From assembly GCA_913046275.1 (NCBI GenBank), contig CAJWSE010000040.1:1-9384 (forward strand): a stretch of 9,384 nucleotides of DNA, in the 5' to 3' direction. Shown piece by piece: positions 6,653 to 9,384 of the stretch. Numbering within the stretch: position 1 is the stretch's first letter; each line of letters starts with the position of its first letter. The notes under the pieces were generated by a model. The model was not told the origin of the DNA. It did not search any database and saw only the letters and a program-made list of their open reading frames with translations. A program made the position numbers and the translations under genes. Origin of the DNA: an uncultured Phycisphaerae bacterium (GTDB lineage: Bacteria > Planctomycetota > Phycisphaerae > Phycisphaerales > SM1A02).

Positions 6653-7306
6653 ATGCCACTTGATCGAAATGGAATTGCAAAACGTGCTGCTCAAGAACTC
6701 AAAGATGGATACTACGTCAACCTAGGTATTGGGATGCCGACATTAGTCGCAAACTATGTGCCAGAGGGTATGACCGTTTGGCTCCAGTCAGAAAATGGCC
6801 TGCTAGGCATGGGTGAATTCCCCGCAGATGATGCTGTAGACGCTGATTTAATAAACGCAGGGAAGCAAACCGTTACTGCAGTCCCAGGGGCTAGCTATTT
6901 TTCCTCTGCAGAATCATTCGAAATGATTCGAGGCGGCCATATAAATTTAGCTATTCTTGGTGCAATGGAGATCTCTCAAGGCGGTGATATTGCCAATTGG
7001 ATGGTGCCAGGAAAAATGATAAAAGGCATGGGCGGAGCAATGGACCTCGTCGCTGGTGTCAAAAAAGTTGTTGTCATCATGGATCACGTGACACGAAAGG
7101 GAGAACCGAAACTTATCCCCGAATGCACCCTGCCCCTTACAGGTCTAAGCTGTGTTGACATGGTTATTACAGACCTCTGTGTTTTGGAAATGCGACACGA
7201 ACATCAAAAATTTGAACTTGTAGAGCTTGCCCCAGAAGTATCTCTTGATCAGGTGCTCGACAAAACAACAGCAGAAATAATCATTTCAAATAAGATAGCT
7301 GTGTAA
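6653..7306 (+). CDS. scoB: 3-oxoacid CoA-transferase, subunit B
   Basis: Catalytic (beta) subunit of a succinyl-CoA:3-oxoacid or related CoA-transferase, which moves CoA between an acyl-CoA and a 3-oxoacid such as acetoacetate. The 217 residues are full length for the family. VNLGIGMPTLVANYVP (22-37) and LQSENGLLGMGEFP (44-57) are typical, with Glu47 of SENG as the expected glutamyl-CoA catalytic residue. The motif continues through GASYFSSAESFEMIRGGH (79-96) and KGMGGAMDLVAGVKKVVV (123-140). The enzyme normally needs subunit A, usually encoded immediately upstream; here the upstream neighbour is the divergent dehydrogenase and no subunit A gene is in the window. The gene is intact and apparently monocistronic, ending before the hairpin at 7387-7418. 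An AtoA-type acetate/acetoacetyl-CoA transferase subunit is an equally close reading; the sequence does not decide the CoA donor. Confidence 0.93.
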   Translation: MPLDRNGIAKRAAQELKDGYYVNLGIGMPTLVANYVPEGMTVWLQSENGLLGMGEFPADDAVDADLINAGKQTVTAVPGASYFSSAESFEMIRGGHINLAILGAMEISQGGDIANWMVPGKMIKGMGGAMDLVAGVKKVVVIMDHVTRKGEPKLIPECTLPLTGLSCVDMVITDLCVLEMRHEHQKFELVELAPEVSLDQVLDKTTAEIIISNKIAV

Positions 7307-7351
7307 TTTTAAAAAACAGCAGTAACACCAGAGCCTTGATCGACACGAACT

Positions 7352-7366
7352 AAGATTCCGAGTCTT
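7352..7366. repeat. Short near-palindrome downstream of scoB
   Basis: AAGATTC-C-GAGTCTT: 7-bp arms around one central base, with one mismatched (G-T) pair. It lies between the scoB stop and the terminator hairpin. The loop is too small for an RNA stem, so a protein-binding dyad or chance are the options. It has no visible role. Confidence 0.2.
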
Positions 7367-7386
7367 CACAAAAAGCAACTTATACA

Positions 7387-7418
7387 AAAGAAGCCGTGAC
7401 CCCTGTCACGGCTTCTTT
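7387..7418. terminator. Bidirectional intrinsic terminator between convergent scoB and the sigma-factor gene
   Basis: A perfect 14-bp inverted repeat, AAAGAAGCCGTGAC (7387-7400) and GTCACGGCTTCTTT (7405-7418), around the 4-nt loop CCCT. The GC-rich core is flanked by A-rich and T-rich ends, so each strand yields a stem ending in a short U run. It sits 80 nt after the scoB stop and 21 nt after the sigma-factor stop on the other strand, exactly where a shared terminator is expected. The U run is short (three bases after the C in each direction), so termination may be partial. Confidence 0.85.
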
Positions 7419-7439
7419 GCAGTTGGGAAAAATACGTCT

Positions 7440-8288
7440 TTAAAACTCTTTATCTCTATGTTGCATCTGCGACTTAAGGCGCGCAAGAATTGATGAGTGC
7501 ATCTGGCTAACACGAGACTCCGACAAGTCAAGAGTTAATCCAATTTCTTTCATTGTCATTTCTTCGTAGTAATATAAAACAACAATAAGGCGCTCTGCTC
7601 GAGTAAGACCCTTTGTTAATAATAGTTGCAAATCTCTACGTTGAAGTTCATGAACGGGGTTCTCTTGACGCTTATCTTTAATGACGTCAATCTCTTGAAC
7701 TTCTTTTGATGAATCTGAATCGTAAGCCTTACGATTTAACGAAGTCATCATCACTGGGCGCGAGTCACGTTCTATTTTTTCGTACTCATCTTTATCAACT
7801 TCGAGTTGACCAATAATTTGATCGTCCGTTGCTTTTTCACCCGTTTCCATTTCAATTGACTTACGCGCTCGATCGACTTTCGTACTTCTAGATCTAACGA
7901 GTCTAGGGACCCAATCCATTGCACGTAGTTCATCATAAATTGCTCCGCGAATTCGCTGGGTGCAATAAGTTTCAAATTTAAAGCCACGCTCAAGATCATA
8001 GGCATCGATTGCCTGCATCAGGCCAAAGAGACCGGCTGAGTAGAGATCATCGACATCTACTTCAGATGGCAACTTCTGATGCACTCGTTCTGCGGTATAT
8101 CGAACAAGTTGCAGATAGTGCTCCATAAGCACATTGCGGATTTCGAGGGTAGGCTCATTTTTGTATGAAAGCCATACATCGAGCAGAACCATCTCACCAC
8201 TTGGGGTTGCGACGATGATATCAAGACCTTTGGGGACTTTGCCCTTTAAGGATGATTTCGTTAACTTCGGAACTGTTGCACTTGGCAT
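7440..8288 (-). CDS. fliA: Flagellar-type RNA polymerase sigma factor (FliA/WhiG family, sigma-28)
   Basis: Alternative sigma factor directing RNA polymerase to flagellar (sigma-28) promoters. Region 2 (about 52-122) holds EHYLQLVRYTAERV, DLYSAGLFGLMQAIDAYD and FKFETYCTQRIRGAIYDELR; region 3 follows with WVPRLVRSRSTKVDRA (126-141). Region 4 ends in the helix-turn-helix MTMKEIGLTLDLSESRVSQM (244-263). I chose the ATG at 8288 (282 aa) because AAGGAG (8296-8301) stands 7 nt before it. The longer frame from 8432 (330 aa) has no ribosome-binding site, and its 48 extra residues look unlike any sigma factor. A third ATG at 8192 (250 aa) is nearer the family's usual length but poorly served for translation. 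Residues 1-38 precede the recognisable sigma region and are unassigned. No anti-sigma gene (flgM) is in view. The gene lies downstream of flhF on the same strand, but a gap of about 390 nt suggests its own promoter. Confidence 0.93.
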   Translation of the reverse strand: MPSATVPKLTKSSLKGKVPKGLDIIVATPSGEMVLLDVWLSYKNEPTLEIRNVLMEHYLQLVRYTAERVHQKLPSEVDVDDLYSAGLFGLMQAIDAYDLERGFKFETYCTQRIRGAIYDELRAMDWVPRLVRSRSTKVDRARKSIEMETGEKATDDQIIGQLEVDKDEYEKIERDSRPVMMTSLNRKAYDSDSSKEVQEIDVIKDKRQENPVHELQRRDLQLLLTKGLTRAERLIVVLYYYEEMTMKEIGLTLDLSESRVSQMHSSILARLKSQMQHRDKEF

Positions 8289-8295
8289 TGGTCTA

Positions 8296-8301
8296 CTCCT
8301 T
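8296..8301 (-). promoter_or_regulatory. Shine-Dalgarno site deciding the sigma-factor start
   Basis: AAGGAG on the minus strand, 7 nt before the ATG at 8288. It supports this internal ATG over the frame's first ATG at 8432, which is preceded only by an A/T-rich run. Confidence 0.75.
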
Positions 8302-8317
8302 GACCCTGTAACCAAAC

Positions 8318-8337
8318 TGACACGAACGGACGTGCCA
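8318..8337 (-). promoter_or_regulatory. Small hairpin in the sigma-factor mRNA leader
   Basis: On the minus strand, TGGCACG and CGTGTCA pair over 7 bp (one G-U) around a 6-nt loop. The hairpin ends 16 nt before the AAGGAG site. It could modulate translation or mRNA stability. No riboswitch family is recognisable. Confidence 0.25.
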
Positions 8338-8378
8338 TTTTCGTTGTCCTGCCGATCCTTGGCAAAGACGTTATGAAA

Positions 8379-8408
8379 ACTATAACACACGCCAGAAGGT
8401 TTCGACAA
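8379..8408 (-). promoter_or_regulatory. Candidate promoter of the sigma-factor gene
   Basis: On the minus strand, TTGTCG (8403-8408), an 18-bp spacer and TATAGT (8379-8384) match the sigma-70 boxes at 4 of 6 and 5 of 6 positions. The transcript would start near 8372, giving a leader of about 84 nt before the ATG at 8288. It would also exclude the upstream ATG at 8432 from the mRNA, in keeping with the chosen start. The match is suggestive only. Confidence 0.4.
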
Positions 8409-8676
8409 TGAGGTTTTGGGTTTGTTTACCATGATTTTTTAAAAATGACCAAATAAGTGGCCTCTATTGAAATCCACATTCCACATAAAATTGTTCAAAT
8501 AAACTCTAAATAGGAACATTCATTTTCTGTATTGATTTGAAACCATTGTTCCAACAGCTCAAATAAAAGCGGCACCATGAGCACCGGAAGAGCGATTTTT
8601 ACCCAAAATAGGCACATTAATAAAAACTATAAAAAACACCTTAAACCCAAAAACAGCAACGGGTTATCGGCCTTTC
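8409..8676. other. AT-rich non-coding stretch between flhF and the sigma-factor gene
   Basis: I find no convincing gene here on either strand. On the minus strand, just after the flhF stop, a weak stem (AACCC/GGGTT, spanning 8644-8665) is followed by T-rich sequence (T6 at 8631-8636, then more T runs). It may be a poor intrinsic terminator of flhF. The rest is A/T-rich with no repeat, tRNA or recognised RNA motif. Flagellar clusters often have an flhG (MinD-like) gene at this point; none is present, intact or decayed. Confidence 0.5.
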
Positions 8677-9384
8677 TTAACCCCAGAACGCATCAACTAG
8701 CTTCGAAGGCCTCGCCAAATCGATGTTGCCAGAAATATCCTGCCCATTTGTAATCCAACTCATTGGTGTATTAATCCTGCAAAGAGTAGAAATCATTTCA
8801 CCAAGATGTACAGCTTCATCTATTTTTGAAACAATCACTCTGTCGTACTTTGTGATAGCGAACCCTTCAGCAGCGCGACGTGTTGCTGTCTCTGAAGTTG
8901 CAGCACTAAGGACAAGATGTGTTTCGGTTGGTTTCGCCACTGATAATATCTTAGCTGTCTCATCAATCCTATCACCATCACTCGCACTTCTGCCTGCCGT
9001 ATCAACGAGAATAATGTCAGAATGTATACATGCTGCCATCGCGATACTCATCTGCTCCGCTGTTCCTGCGATTTCTAAATTTGAATCAAACAATTCTGCG
9101 TATTGCCGCAATTGATCCACTGCAGCGACACGATAAGTATCTGCAGTAATAAGCGACACACTTCTTCCCTGCTGCAATCGAAACTTTGTTGCAAGTTTTG
9201 CAATAGTTGTTGTTTTGCCAACTCCCGTCGGACCAACAAGCGCAATCACGATGGGATCAAAAGCATCGCGACTTGGTGGCGGCATAGCATCCGGCAATCG
9301 TTTCAACAAAATCTGAGTTACCTGCTGGCGAACCATCTCTGGAGTTGCACCTTGCTCAAGCACCATATCTTGAACAATTGAACC
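8677..9384 (-). CDS. flhF: Flagellar biosynthesis GTPase FlhF, N-terminus cut by window edge
   Basis: SRP-type GTPase that governs placement and number of flagella and acts at the cell pole or membrane. The frame is open to base 9384. The ATG at 9366 is internal, since in-frame codons continue upstream of it, so I annotate to the edge (235 visible residues). The NG domain is visible in order, numbered from the edge: P-loop GPTGVGKTTT (51-60), DTYRVAAVDQLR (82-93), DTAGR (128-132), the guanine-specificity motif as SKIDEA (186-191, usually TKLDE), and TNGQDI (212-217). The TNGQ motif and the missing methionine-rich M domain point to FlhF rather than Ffh or FtsY. FtsY is the main alternative, but its closing loop differs and the flagellar sigma factor next door favours FlhF. 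The basic N-terminal B domain, and probably flhA, should lie just past the right edge. Confidence 0.92.
   Translation of the reverse strand, partial: GSIVQDMVLEQGATPEMVRQQVTQILLKRLPDAMPPPSRDAFDPIVIALVGPTGVGKTTTIAKLATKFRLQQGRSVSLITADTYRVAAVDQLRQYAELFDSNLEIAGTAEQMSIAMAACIHSDIILVDTAGRSASDGDRIDETAKILSVAKPTETHLVLSAATSETATRRAAEGFAITKYDRVIVSKIDEAVHLGEMISTLCRINTPMSWITNGQDISGNIDLARPSKLVDAFWG

Noticed and set aside
8289..8432. A 48-codon N-terminal extension of the sigma factor
   Set aside because: It has no ribosome-binding site, no resemblance to sigma-factor sequence, and a candidate promoter inside it. Treated as promoter and leader.
8664..8671. A perfect sigma-28 -10 sequence (GCCGATAA) on the minus strand just after flhF, pointing toward the sigma-factor gene
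   Set aside because: At the required distance upstream (8683-8690) the sequence matches the TAAAGTTT -35 element at only about 1 of 8 positions, so an autoregulatory FliA promoter is not supported.
1..9384. CRISPR arrays, tRNA or rRNA genes, insertion sequences, toxin-antitoxin or phage-defence genes
   Set aside because: Looked for on both strands; no repeat arrays, cloverleaf sequences, transposase motifs or defence-type domains were seen.

Overview
The window is a stretch of bacterial chromosome, densely coding and moderately AT-rich by eye (not counted). It holds eight protein genes, two of them cut by the window edges. There are no RNA genes, insertion sequences, CRISPR arrays or clear signs of horizontal transfer. 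The organism is flagellated (flhF and a FliA/WhiG sigma factor), uses Shine-Dalgarno sites at least at some genes, and has an aerobic-type two-subunit 2-oxoacid:ferredoxin oxidoreductase with a fused gamma-alpha subunit. This mix, together with mnmG and an ALDH7-type dehydrogenase, would suit a flagellated planctomycete (Phycisphaerae-like) or a similar free-living bacterium. That placement is inference; no marker in the window settles it.

Layout. Minus strand, 1-3967: korA, korB and mnmG read leftward as one apparent operon (4-nt overlap, then a 6-nt gap), joining ferredoxin-linked 2-oxoacid oxidation to a tRNA-modification enzyme that is cut by the left edge. Then comes a short divergent promoter region (3980-4133). 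Plus strand, 4134-4457: a small, very basic protein of unknown function, overlapping the next gene tail to tail by 4 nt. Minus strand, 4454-6612: an ALDH7-family dehydrogenase followed by a translationally coupled Nudix-like protein. A 40-nt divergent promoter separates these from subunit B of a 3-oxoacid CoA-transferase (plus strand, 6653-7306), which has no subunit A beside it. A 14-bp perfect hairpin at 7387-7418 is a probable bidirectional terminator. Minus strand, 7440-9384: flhF (cut by the right edge), a roughly 390-nt non-coding stretch, then the flagellar-type sigma factor gene.

The metabolic genes could cooperate in catabolism of lysine or other amino acids. The ALDH7 enzyme would make 2-aminoadipate, a 2-oxoacid oxidoreductase could act on the derived 2-oxoacid, and a CoA-transferase could activate acetoacetate. 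This is a hypothesis only. The most concrete oddity is korA: its reading frame must begin upstream of the first ATG, because that ATG lies inside the conserved GDSGDGMQLTG motif. Between the preceding in-frame stop and that motif there is no ATG, GTG, TTG or CTG, while a good Shine-Dalgarno sequence sits just before an ATC-ATA-ATC run. This suggests a rare start codon or a local sequence error. I see no complete undescribed multi-gene system here.
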